A stretch of 64,000 nucleotides of DNA from Nannochloris sp. 'desiccata' (taxonomy: Eukaryota; Chlorophyta; Trebouxiophyceae; Chlorellales; Chlorellaceae). Numbering within the stretch: the first letter of the stretch is position 1; every line of letters begins with the position of its first letter. The DNA lies in NCBI GenBank assembly GCA_019044685.2, contig JAGTXX020000001.1, positions 186,001 through 250,000 on the forward strand. The letters run 5' to 3'. Shown here one piece after another: positions 53,751-64,000 of this stretch. Both the position numbers and the translations under genes were made by a program. The notes under the pieces are model-generated. The model did not search any database. It worked only from the letters and a program-made list of their open reading frames with translations, and had not been told where the DNA came from.

Positions 53751-55798
53751 TCACAGCTTTGACCTTCTCTGTGCTGACAGCCCACCACCACCACCACCAC
53801 CACCATTACCACTGTTAATAATCTTATGATCTTTCAGCTGCATTCTCAACTGCAATTTACTAATCTTCCCTGTCGCTGTATGCGGAATGGCCTCTACAAA
53901 CACGACGTCATCAGGTATCCACCATTTAGCAATTTTCCCAGTTAGATACTCCAAGATTTCAGATTTTAAGCTCTCCTTACTATCAATACTACTATTGTCC
54001 TCTCTTGGAACAATAACTAAAAGAGGTCTTTCTCCCCATTTCTGATCAGAAATCCCAATAACAGCAGCTTCTGCAACTTTTGGATGCCCCGCTGCTCTGT
54101 TCTCAATCTCAATACTGCTGATCCATTCACCCCCGCTTTTTATTACATCTTTCGCTCTATCTGTGATGGCCATATACCCCTCAGGATCGATTGTAGCTAC
54201 ATCTCCGGTATCGAACCATCCCTCTGCATCTGTAGCGGGTTTCGTAGGGTCCCCACGGAAATACGTTTTTAGAGTATGAGGGCCTCGGACTTGGAGATTG
54301 CCAAATTGTTTGCCATCCCAAGGGAGTTCTTCATTCTTGTCGTTGACAATACGCATGTCGACAAAGGCTAACGGCCACCCTTGCTTTAATTTATACCCCA
54401 TGCGGACCTCTTCTTCTTTCTTATGAGAAGAAGAAGAGGAAGATGTTGCAGTAGTACCGCTTCCGAAAGTGTCTGTATTGCCATTAATTTTTTGATTTCT
54501 ATTGTCGTTCTTTCGTAGGTTATATCGATCTAATACAGTCCCTTTTATAGTTCCCATTGTTCCTAATGGCGACAATTCCGTCATTCCCCATAAATGTCGT
54601 ACTTCTACTTGCCACGTATTTTCAAAATATTCCATGAGATGTCGAGGACATTGCGCCCCACCAACCACCATCAACTCTAGTGTCGTAATTTCTTTCTTCT
54701 TACTCTTACCACCATCATTTGCTTGTTCATTAAAAGAGGCGTTAGTAGGGAAGCTGTGAGAAGAAGAGGTAGTAAGCTTGATTTTCGAAGGAGATTCTAA
54801 ATAGTCCATCAACCCAGCCCACAAAGTTGGCACCCCTGCCGTATGCGTCGCCCGATGCAGTTGCATCATCTTGTGGATATTCTCACCATCTAGATAGGGG
54901 CCAGGTAATATTAGTTTAGCGCCTACAAAGGGGGCAGCGAAGACAATACCCCAGGCGTTTGCGTGGAACATAGGGACGCATACCAGAAAAGTTGAGCTCG
55001 TTTTAATGTCAAGTGCATCCGGCAAGCAAGCGCTCATAGCCATTAAGAAGTTACTCCTGTGGCTGTAGAGGACCCCCTTTGGGTTTCCGGTGGTTCCGGA
55101 GGTGTAACAGAGACCACATGCTTGGTTTTCGTGGCATTCCAACCATTGAAAAGTAGATAAGCCGTTGATTTCGGCGTGTAACAGATCCTCATAGCAAAGA
55201 ATTTTTACTTTTGGGGAATTTTGATACAATTTTGAGCTTGTTGAAGGCATGTGGGCTCTGTCCGTGAAGAAGATGATAGCTTCCACTGTAGGTAACTTCG
55301 GAAGCAACCTTTCAAGAAGCTCAATAAAGCTTATATCTGCCATTATTATCTTATCTCCAGCATGGTTTATTATATAATCGAGCTCTTTATCGAAAAGACG
55401 GGGGTTGAGCGAATGGTACACCGCACCACACCCACTTGGAATTGCATACCATGATTCCATATGGCGCGTTGTGTTCCATGCTAGAGTAGCTACTCTGTCC
55501 CCAGGCTTGATACCGAGGCGGCGGAGTGCGAGAGCGCATAGAGCAGCACGGTCTCGAACGTCTCGGTAGGTGCAGAAGTGAGTTTGCGAAGGGTCTTCAA
55601 CTGAGCGGGAGATGATTTGTTGGTTGCCGTGGAATTTAGCAGCATACTCAATTATCTGAATTAGAGGGAAGAACGGTGGAGGAATTGAGGGTGACGAAAT
55701 TTTGAGCAAGCATACGTAAAGATGCCTTTTGCAGATCATTTTTTTTTGCGTACCTTATGGACCACCAAGGGCCAATCATCTTGCATACCACTCTGCAT
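53751..55798 (-). CDS. peroxisomal acyl-CoA synthetase (AMP-binding)
   Basis: Exons 55798-55754 ([15 protein letters not shown]) and 55655-53751 (98-bp intron, phase 0) give 649 aa. The P-loop-like AMP-binding motif [12 protein letters not shown] is at about 193-204, GMTELSPLG in the middle, [17 protein letters not shown] and [15 protein letters not shown] after it, and the catalytic lysine motif [12 protein letters not shown] near the end. Overall it is like medium/long-chain fatty acyl-CoA ligases of the AAE/AlkK group. A Ser/His-rich loop interrupts the middle. After a poly-Gly run the protein ends in RRSKL, a strong PTS1 signal, so it should act in peroxisomes, activating fatty acids for beta-oxidation. 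Chain-length specificity cannot be read. Confidence 0.92.
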
Positions 55799-56077
55799 GG
55801 TGCAGTTTGTTTTTAAATTTCAGCTTAGGAGTGACCAGGGGGAGGCATTTGTTGTCAAAAATGACATTCAGATTTAAGACAATCCTTTCTTCGTGATCAA
55901 AGAAAAGCTTTCAAAACAACCATGCTACTTCAACAGCACCAAATTTGACATAGGAAGCTTTTTGCCAACATTGGAAATCCCACAAAGCTTGCAAATCAGC
56001 AGCTGGCGTATCAAATTTCGTCAACAAGATCAGATTTTGAAGTCAAGTTAAAAGTAAGGGTCCTAGCTTCAAGACTT

Positions 56078-57235
56078 ATGAATGCATATGTCTACCCGGG
56101 GTCTTATAACAAGGCCGAAATGTTAGAAGCAGACCTCCCGTTACCTCCGGAAGAGGCTCAGAAGCGGCTTCAGGAGATGGGAGCCACGATCATGTTTGAG
56201 AAATGTTTGACAACGAGTGATACCAGTGGCACTGGACGCGTTGTTATTCCCAAGGTAGGCTTTTGATAGCAATAAATGCCATCAAATACAAACACAAAAT
56301 GCCCTGCCACTTCTTTCAACCCCACTTTTTGAGCTTTTATTTATTATCTGCATCTCCACCGCCATCGATGTTTTTTCCCCGCTCCCTCCTTGTAGACCGT
56401 AGCAGAGACCAATTTTCCTAACATTGAAGACCAAAACGGCATCATGGTTGACGTTCAAGACGTATTTGGCAAGAAATTTACCTTTAAATATCGATTCTGG
56501 GTTAATAACGCAAGTAGAATGTATTTAGTAGAGAACACACAAGAGCTTTTGGTGTGTTACAAGCTCGCAGTGGGTGATGTTTTAGTTTTCGCTCGTCTCG
56601 CAAGCGCAGAAATCATCGTGTGTGGGCGTAAGGGAACCAACCAAGACGGGAAAAAGAAGGCATCTAAGAGGGCATATCCTGTTTCAAAAGCGAAGACCAA
56701 GTCAAAGGCAGGTGGAAGGAGATCTCGATCCTCGGCAGCGTCTGGCGAGCAAACTGGAGGTGGAGGTACAGAGAGAACGAGTGCTACTGCTGGCGAGGGT
56801 ACCTCCGCTGGCGGTGTAGAAAATAGCGTTCCTGCTTCTAATGGCGGTGATGCCAAAGGCAGAGAGCCAACAGAAGGAATCAGTGCAGAAAAAGGCCCAA
56901 GTAAGCCTGCTGCAACAGCAGCAGCAGCGGCGGCAGCAGGAGGCAATGGAGGAGCAATTAAAAGTAAAAGATCTCAGCAGAAACCACCTTCTAATGAAGA
57001 GAGACAGGGAGTGAATAATATGTATGCATACTGGAATGGGTTATCGTTACCTGCGAGGAGAGATGGTGTTTTCCGTGCTGTGCCTGCTACGGCAGAGATT
57101 GTGCCGAATAAGGTCACAGCACAGCATGGCCACTGGACGGCAGTAGTAAATTTAGGTGGGGAGTTGTATCAAGCGTTTTTTGATAGTCGAGATGCGGCAG
57201 TGGCGGCATATAATGCTGCGATACAGGATACCTAG
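56078..57235 (+). CDS. B3 (LAV-type) DNA-binding protein with AP2-like tail
   Basis: Exons 56078-56254 and 56396-57235 (141-bp intron, phase 0) give 338 aa. The B3 domain at about 43-150 has FEKCLTTSDTSGTGRVVIPK, FKYRFWVNNASRMYLVEN and LAVGDVLVFARL, closest to the LEC2/ABI3/VAL (LAV) group. A basic, Ser/Ala/Gly-rich linker follows. The last 60 residues (GVFRAVPATAE, GHWTAVVNLGG, YQAFFDSRDAAVAAYNAA) resemble an AP2 domain that has lost some consensus residues. B3 factors bind short DNA sites in plant nuclei. This gene is the best evidence for a Viridiplantae origin. The upstream spacer (279 bp) is shared with the acyl-CoA synthetase and carries TGATCA at 55894-55899. Confidence 0.85.
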
Positions 57236-57655
57236 AAATATGTATTTATATTGGATGAATAGATACCCCTGCTATGTGAAATGAAAGTATATTATTTAAA
57301 AGGTTCTTGTCGGGCACAGGGAAGTTTCCTTATGTTTTTCTTTAGTGGAGCTCAAGGATGCTTGTTTTTGGAACTTCGGCAGCATCGAGCAGTTAATAGT
57401 TTCAAAATAGCATAGGTAATCGAGGATCGTGAGTCTTAGGTTGAAAACGCGAAGTAACATTGCGTGCATGCCAATTGGCAATACGTAATTTAGCTATCGA
57501 TCTTGGTTACACTGATTTGCAGGCCTAGCCAGCAGTCTACCTGAGTTTATCAAACGACTAATATTAACACTAGTGAAAGGGAAGTTACGTTCAACACACA
57601 GAGCGATTATTATTTTCAAGCTTGATTGCTGAGCATTGCCATTGGAAGCACTTGG
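57236..57655. other. intergenic
   Basis: 420 bases between the B3 gene and the disrupted phosphatase-fold gene. No ORF, repeat or RNA can be supported. Confidence 0.45.
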
Positions 57656-58709
57656 ATGAGCAGGGACCCAATGGACCTTGATGAGCAAGGAGAGGAGCTT
57701 TACATCCTCTCTTTTAATGTCGGAACGGTTGTAGTGAACCCTGCGAACTGGGAGACTTACAAGAAGAATAACCCGAAAAACAATACAGCCCAGCCAGCAG
57801 TTCACGCCGCTATCATCGACGACGTCAAAAAAGCTATTGCTGCTGGGAAGCCACCTGGTGCGATAGCTCTGCAGGAATATAAATTTGCAGACACGGCCTT
57901 AAATACCGGGCATAATGGTGGCAAAGGACTGCTCGAAATGTTGAATAAGCTCGATCTTTTTCCTCCTCGAAAAAGACCGCTGTGGTGTCAAGAGCTCGAG
58001 CCTCGGTGGGTCTTTGTGAGGCAGTTTGGCAATGGTAAGATAAGCCGCCTTATTCTAAACGAGAAGCTTAAGAAATCAGCGCGCAATACCTTACTCTTGA
58101 TAGATAGCTGGAAATATTTCATTACGATGAGCGCCTCACATAATCCTGCTGTGCTGCCGCATACAGAAAAAAATATACCCGAGATGTTAAAAGCGACTGG
58201 AGAGGCGGCGCAGAGGTTGGAGAGCTTGGTTAGAGGAAATAGAAACAAGTTAAGAACTGTGGTCAAGTTTGAAGACAGATGGGCGGGAGTACACCTGGTG
58301 GTGAGAGATGAAAATGGAGGCCCCACAAACAAGCAGTTTTTATTGATCTCATACCACGGTCGCCTGCGTTATATAATGGAAAAAGAAGCCGATGAGACTT
58401 TTGAGACCTTGCCAGGATATCAGGCTCAAGGATTCATCCCTCCCGTATCTTGATAGCAATAAGTCGTGAATTCTTGTTGGCTGTTTGTAAATATGCTGCA
58501 AATCGTCAGGGTATTGGCCTAGGCCAAAACAAGGTTCGCTCTGGTTACCAAGTAGCGCAAAATGCCTCCTTTACAGGCGTTCCTGCGCTTGTGGCTGGTG
58601 ATTGGAATTCAACAATGAACGAAACATTTTACGACGCTGAATTTTATGATCTGGCTAAGGCAAACCAGCTGTCGATGGCTGGCCTAGCGCTTCAAGATAA
58701 AATTTCCAC

Positions 58710-58714
58710 GGGCA
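58710..58714 (+). repeat. target-site duplication GGGCA, left
   Basis: Five bases immediately left of the foldback element, repeated directly at 59362-59366. Within the gene they code part of the Thr-Gly-Thr sequence at the join. Confidence 0.8.
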
Positions 58715-59361
58715 TGTGACGATACTGCAGCCAGGGTAGTTAAAAAGAAGCTATCCTTTGCAGCATGCATTTTGTACCGCTTTCAATACTACTTGAACAC
58801 CCAATGGGTGACTTGCACAGGGACTTGATTGCTTGATTTTCGCTTGTTACTACTAGAACACGTGTAAATAGTTATTAGAACACCTACTTAGAAGTTGACT
58901 TGCACTTGGTGAAGTTCAGCTCACAAGGCTGCTCTTTACATTTTTACAGTTGCAACAGTTGAGGTTCCATCGGATCCATTTTCTCGTACTAGTCAACAAA
59001 AGTCAAAGTTTAGTGCATGCAAAATAGAAGTCAGAAATTTCGCCTAGGACAGCAAAATAACAGTTCGTTTGCTTGCACAGAACCTGTAGACCTTTTATAG
59101 TGTGGAGGTTAATGCCCGCGCGTTAGGTGCCAAAATGTAAAGAGCAGCCTTGTGAGCTGAACTTCACCAAGTGCAAGTCAACTTCTAAGTAGGTGTTCTA
59201 ATAACTATTTACACGTGTTCTAGTAGTAACAAGCGAAAATCAAGCAATCAAGTCCCTGTGCAAGTCACCCATTGGGTGTTCAAGTAGTATTGAGAGCGGT
59301 ACAAAATGCATGCTGCAAAGGATAGCTTCTTTTTAACTACCCTGGCTGCAGTATCGTCACA
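58715..59361. mobile_element. 647-bp foldback (MITE-like) element
   Basis: Two 230-bp arms (58715-58944 and 59132-59361) are inverted copies with a single mismatch that I could find (CGCTTTC against CGCTCTC near 58780). They enclose a 187-bp unique centre. The ends read TGTGACGATACTGCAGCCAG. A 5-bp GGGCA direct repeat flanks the element. There is no transposase frame. The very long arms and near-identity mean either recent insertion or arm homogenisation. It interrupts the coding region of the EEP gene. Confidence 0.9.
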
Positions 59362-59366
59362 GGGCA
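59362..59366 (+). repeat. target-site duplication GGGCA, right
   Basis: Five bases immediately right of the foldback element, identical to 58710-58714. Confidence 0.8.
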
Positions 59367-60477
59367 CAATCCGCCAGGGATATTCAAAGATTGATTACGC
59401 TATGGCTGCAAACCCAGATTCAATTGCACATGAAAATGTACATCTTTTGCAAATCACAGAATGCCGTGCCATCAACATGGAAGACAGCGATAAAGCGTTT
59501 TATACGGGAACAGATGGCAGATCGATGTCCCGCTTTGATCACGACCCTCTGATTTTTACTTGTCGACTTATTCCAAAAGGGGGGGAGAAAGCCTTTATTC
59601 CACCTGTACTGTCTCAAAACACGGAAGAACCCACAGCCAAGGATGTAAAGGGCATTTCGGCCGCCTTAACAACAGCGGTGAATGCTTTAAAGGGCCTCGA
59701 GCAACCTGATGCAAAAGATTTGCTGCTTCGTATGGAAACATTCAATGATCAATTAATTAGATTCATCAATGAAACGAATGAAAATATCCCCGAAGTAGAG
59801 AATTTACCATATCGAAACAAAAGAACTCCCTCTAGGGTAAACAGCCATTCTCTTTCGAGGATGGTATTTACCCCAGAGCCTCGGGATCATGGAGTTAGAG
59901 AGCAAGCTATCTCAACGGAGCAAAGTAGCATGGGAACGAGCGTTGAACCGCAACGGAGTCTATTTGATGGTGCCCCAACTTTGGAACTTGGCCAAGAGGG
60001 GGAAGCAAATATTGCCAGTGCGTCCAGGTCAGCAGTTGTGCAGTGCAGCGATGAGCTGAAAACGCTCTTGAAGCTGCCGGGTGAGGAATATAATAATAAC
60101 AAAAATGTTTTGACAGAAAGAATCAAGTCCATGGGACTACTTTATTTAGGTGAGCCTGAAGATACTACACTTTACTTTGACAGACTTCCCGGAAACCCGT
60201 GGTGGCCAGGTCCAAATATTGGCACGCGCGAGGAGTTGCGAAGTCTTCCAAAACATGAGGAGCTTCAAGGAATTTACGATAAGATGAGGCGGCCCTTTTT
60301 AGAAACCAAAATTATAGAAAAAGAAGTAGTAGAAGAGGTGGCAGTAGAAGAAGTAGAAGAGCAACACGTAGAAGCAAAGGAGCAAGAAGTTGCGAAGACT
60401 GACGTATTTGTTTCTTAAAATGGACGGGTAGCTGCCAGTTCACTGAGGCCAGCTGTCGCGCACTGCGACAATGATTA

Positions 60478-60796
60478 TGATAGAGAAGCTCTTAAACGAG
60501 AAGGGAAGGACCATGATAGCAAGTCCCTTTTAAGAGACTTAATTAGACACATGGCGCTAATTATTTTGAACAGGCCCAAGGAATCATCGAGGGTGCCATA
60601 CAAGGAGCTCAAAGATCAACTGTGGTGGCCAGCTCCGGAAGTCAGCAGCCGTATTGGCCTCTGGTTGCTATCACTTGGGAGGCTTCGAGAAATGTATGAT
60701 GCTTTGAGGCGGTACTTTGTATCCACAATCGACTTCGCAGCTGATTTTGCAGCAAGGCCTCCGGCGGCGGCGGCGCCCCCAGCTGCATTTGCATGA
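60478..60796 (+). pseudogene. partial tandem copy of the EEP gene C-terminal segment
   Basis: The frame at 60478-60796 reads REALKREGKDHDSKSLL..., KDQLWWPAPEVSSR and REMYDALRRYF. It parallels the upstream gene's SDELKTLLKLPGEEY, LPGNPWWPGPNIGTR and QGIYDKMRRPF at 60049-60300 in the same order and spacing. It lacks the catalytic domain and ends in a poly-Ala/Pro tail. It is probably a duplicated remnant or a short derived gene; the ATG at 60551 could start an 81-aa protein. Confidence 0.55.
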
Positions 60797-60894
60797 TTTG
60801 CGTTCCGTTTTATTTTCATTAAGACCACCATTTCCAGTATTAACAATTTTTATGTATTCCTATTTACGTAAATGTGAAGCGATAGGTTCTAAAT

Positions 60895-61974
60895 ATGAGC
60901 GAGGAAAAAGAATTGCCAGCACATGGCAAGCTAATTACAAGTCTAGGCCGGCTGGCTCAAAGCACCTCGCACCCTAAAAAACGCAAAGAGATAGAAGGTG
61001 TATTTTTTTACATTTAAATTTCCCATATACAATTCATATCCAAGCTTTTCTTTTAAAAAAAACATATCAGTTCCAATTCACCGTAACTCACCGTTTTCTC
61101 TTTACAAACTGCCCCAGGCGTAAGCGCTGCCAGCTTAGTTGCACTCAAATCTCAACTTGCTAAGAAACAAGAAGAAGTTAGTGGCCATGGCGTACGCCAT
61201 GCAGTCTTAGCAGATGCAAGGACTAAGAGACCTCGAGGCGGTGGCAGCGTTGCTGCTTTGTTGCAGCAAAGGAACCCAGGAGTGGCTGAAAGAGATCGAG
61301 AAGACAGGCTTTCAGTAAAGGTAAATATTCATTGTAGTTATTGATCACGTGGAGAAAATGTAGGGCACCCAATGAGTAGAAAACAAGTACATATTTTTAA
61401 CTATCTCATTATTTTCACACTTGCTTTTTCACTTTTGCAGACTGGAGGCGATCGTTTATCAGAAAGCCGCGCCGCTCTCGAACGAAAAGCAGCTCTGTAT
61501 GACCGCATGTCGTCCGGTCACATGCTAGAAGACGAAGAGGCAGCTCGTTATGAAGTAGACTTCTCACTAAAAGAAAGAGGCAGCTGTAGAGGTGGACATA
61601 ATAGCGCTGCTGGTGTTGGTGCTGGTGCTAGAGGCACAGATACTACTCAAGCTGCTGTATACACCACGACTGGCGCTCTACTAAGTGCGGATATGCGACA
61701 AGAGCAAGAAAGAAGAGCATGGGAAGAACGCATTCATCAAGAGAGCGTAGCTGAGGAAGTAGCTGATGAGCGGCGAGATGTGATTGAACAGTTGGAAAAG
61801 CAAACACGAGAAGGACGAGATAGAGCTGCTATAGCACGTCAAGAACGGCAGCATGCAGAGAATAGAAAGAAGGAGAGATTAAAAGCTGAATTTCTGAAGA
61901 AGAAACTCGAGGCAGCCAAAAAATTAGCAACAGCATCGAAAGCAGCCAAGGGGGATGGAGCCGGTGGTGGGTGA
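60895..61974 (+). CDS. CCDC174-like nuclear coiled-coil protein
   Basis: Exons 60895-60997, 61118-61320 and 61441-61974 (introns 120 and 120 bp; phases 1 and 0) give 279 aa. The pattern ASLVALKSQLAKKQEE, then LERKAALYDRMSSG and ARYEVDFSLK, matches the conserved core of CCDC174, a nuclear protein linked to the exon junction complex in animals. The C-terminal half is a Glu/Arg/Lys coiled coil. Assignment is by short conserved blocks only. Confidence 0.65.
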
Positions 61975-62108
61975 GAGGGAAAATAGCAGCTTAGATCTAT
62001 ATTACAAAGGCTGTACAAAGTAGAAATATAATTAATTTTGTAAATGGCACATTTTAAAAAATGGTAAAACTAGAAAACAGGTATCATTTGCATTTCAAAT
62101 GAAAATAT

Positions 62109-62485
62109 TCATTTTAATGAGTCCTCCTGACTTGGCGGTGGTTTGGGAATGGCAAGCTTCACGTTCTTTTTCTCTGCTTGCTTTTCTAATTCACTTGCTA
62201 ATGCTCTAAGGAATTGTTCTCGATCCTCGCGGGTCTCTTCTAAACGCTCCGCTTCTAGTTCCACAACCCTGCAAATAAAGGAGAAGAAAATTCGTCAAGG
62301 CGGTGGCAGCGGGGACAATTTTGAACTAATTACGTGATCAGAACCCAATAATGCAACAAATACGATCCCTACTTTTCATAAAAGCCTGTTTTGATCATGA
62401 ACATTTCCATGCTCGCGCCCAATGCAAAACATGCAGCACCTATCTTCAGGTAAAAGGACAGAGGATGCCCTGCCGCTCCAGGCAT
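62109..62485 (-). CDS. small single-pass membrane protein, plant-conserved type
   Basis: Exons 62485-62373 and 62268-62109 (104-bp intron, phase 2) give 90 aa. Residues 8-31 form a transmembrane helix (HPLSFYLKIGAACFALGASMEMFM), then IKTGFYEKVVELEAERLEE and a charged coil. I recall similar small proteins in land plants with the FYLK...GA..MELFMIKTGFY pattern, with no firm function, possibly mitochondrial. It converges with the CCDC174-like gene. Confidence 0.72.
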
Positions 62486-62785
62486 TGTCGAGCTAATTGA
62501 AGGGTCACGGATTACAAGCGCGTGGCATACCTTGGCTGCATACTTTGGGGGTCACTGCCGATATACAAATAATGGGTCAGCCATTACTGCCTGCAAACAA
62601 AGAGGCGAAATACCCAACGGAAGTGAGTGGAGAAGAAGAAACTTCGCTTTAAAACGAACACAAAAACCGCAATAACACGTTAGCCGTAGGACTTTTCACT
62701 AAAAATAATCTAGAATTTGCTACATTATAATATCTAGGCCCCCCTCATATAGCCGCATAATTCTGGAAGAAGAGGCACAAGCAGA
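62486..62785. promoter_or_regulatory. divergent spacer, small membrane protein and E2 gene
   Basis: 300 bases between divergent ATGs. No clear motif besides AT-rich stretches; TGATCA occurs instead in the introns on either side (62335-62340 and 62947-62952). Confidence 0.35.
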
Positions 62786-63566
<781 letters not shown>

Positions 63567-63806
63567 TAGCGAGGTTCCTTTAAAAAGGAAAAGACTTATT
63601 TTTTATCTCTCGAGGCCGCGCTTTCTGTTTTTCCTCAAATTTTATTAATTTGAAATAATAGAATACTTCTTGTTTGCTGTAAACCTCCATTTCCTATAGT
63701 ACACTAGCGTAGACACTTGATGACAATTACAATAATAGAGCGGTAAGAGAAAGGAAAACAACAAATAAATAGTACTGGCAAGGCGTTTTGAAAAATAATC
63801 ACAAAT

Positions 63807-64000
63807 CTAAATAAGTTTGCCTAGTTCATTTTTTTTTCTAACAGCTCTTTGCCCAGCCCATATCGTCGCATCCAAGATCCCGGCCACCGTAAACACTCCA
63901 CCAACAATCGCACATGCACTTGTCAAAAACGCAGTAAAAGACCTCCTCTCCTCAAAATATTTAACTTTAATCGGACTTAAATCATAAAAGAAAAACACTC
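63807..64000 (-). CDS. ERGIC3/ERV46 C-terminus (partial)
   Basis: The open frame enters from the right edge and stops at 63807. FFFYDLSPIKVKYFEERRSF and LTSACAIVGGVFTVAGILD are the conserved C-terminal luminal end and second transmembrane helix of ERV46/ERGIC3. The cytoplasmic tail GQRAVRKKNELGKLI has the basic stretch and hydrophobic ending needed for COPI/COPII sorting. It cycles between ER and Golgi as a cargo receptor with ERV41. The rest of the gene lies beyond the window. Confidence 0.9.
   Translation of the reverse strand, partial: VFFFYDLSPIKVKYFEERRSFTAFLTSACAIVGGVFTVAGILDATIWAGQRAVRKKNELGKLI

Larger units (their letters stand above)
57656..60418 (+). pseudogene. endonuclease/exonuclease/phosphatase-fold gene, frameshifted and element-disrupted
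   Basis: Three collinear segments of one EEP protein are seen: 57656-58452, about 58405-58714, and 59362-60418. They carry, in order, LSFNVGT, the catalytic ALQEYKF, ISYHGRLR, GDWNST and SRFDHDPLIF, the canonical EEP motifs for metal-dependent phosphoester cleavage. Two lesions break the frame. One is a one-base shift between 58405 and 58449. The other is a 647-bp foldback element at 58715-59361 flanked by GGGCA. Without the element and one GGGCA, the second and third segments are in the same frame (ISTG then TIRQGYSKIDYAM). The C-terminal 250 residues are a charged, helical extension. Substrate is unknown; EEP members cut DNA, RNA or phosphoinositides. Programmed frameshift or an unseen intron at the first lesion is possible but not evident. 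Confidence 0.75.

Overview
This is nuclear DNA from a compact eukaryotic genome, most likely a green alga. Genes lie on both strands with short spacers. Most carry one to four short GT-AG introns (about 75-175 bp), and one intron is GC-AG. The plant/algal signal comes from five genes: a LAV-type B3 DNA-binding protein with a degenerate AP2-like tail, a chloroplast-type thioredoxin with a transit peptide, a DUF3007 thylakoid-type membrane protein, a plant-type IMP-like peptidase homologue, and an RST1/FOCAD giant. No tRNA, rRNA, CRISPR or bacterial operon was seen. The lineage call is inference; no taxon is claimed.

Layout: 0.6-3.6 kb, an API5-like/RRM/SPOC RNA-binding protein. 3.7-7.5 kb, a propeller-like protein of unknown role. 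8-14 kb, RST1/FOCAD. 14.5-16.9 kb, a non-canonical poly(A)/(U) polymerase. 17.5-22.9 kb, two paralogous nuclear-looking proteins with the same intron, flanking an unknown reverse-strand gene. 23.5-29.5 kb, a very large ankyrin / helicase-associated-like / CG-1 protein. 29.9-31.4 kb, another putative regulator with possible similarity to the pair. 31.8-32.5 kb, a 2H cyclic phosphodiesterase. 32.6-37.6 kb, Elongator ELP1, with a 771-bp inverted-repeat element about 160 bp upstream. 39-43.6 kb, alternative oxidase, NDUFAF7 and a small secreted Cys-rich protein. 44-50 kb, eIF3b, RPN11 and a WD40 protein. 50-53.6 kb, thioredoxin, DUF3007, the IMP-like protein and TMEM97/sigma-2-like. 53.7-57.2 kb, a peroxisomal acyl-CoA synthetase and the B3 factor. 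57.6-60.8 kb, an endonuclease/exonuclease/phosphatase-fold gene broken by a frameshift and by a 647-bp foldback element. 60.9-64 kb, CCDC174-like, a small membrane protein, a UBE2D-class E2 and the C-terminus of ERGIC3/ERV46.

Most genes are housekeeping: translation, tRNA modification, proteasome, mitochondrial complex I assembly, plastid redox and peroxisomal lipid activation. The parts that look least described are the paralogous regulator family at 17.5-22.9 kb with a possible third member at 30-31 kb, the rearranged CG-1 protein, and the two inverted-repeat elements, one of which can be read as a precise, recent gene disruption. Exon boundaries were deduced by hand from splice consensus, reading frame and family conservation; none was computed.
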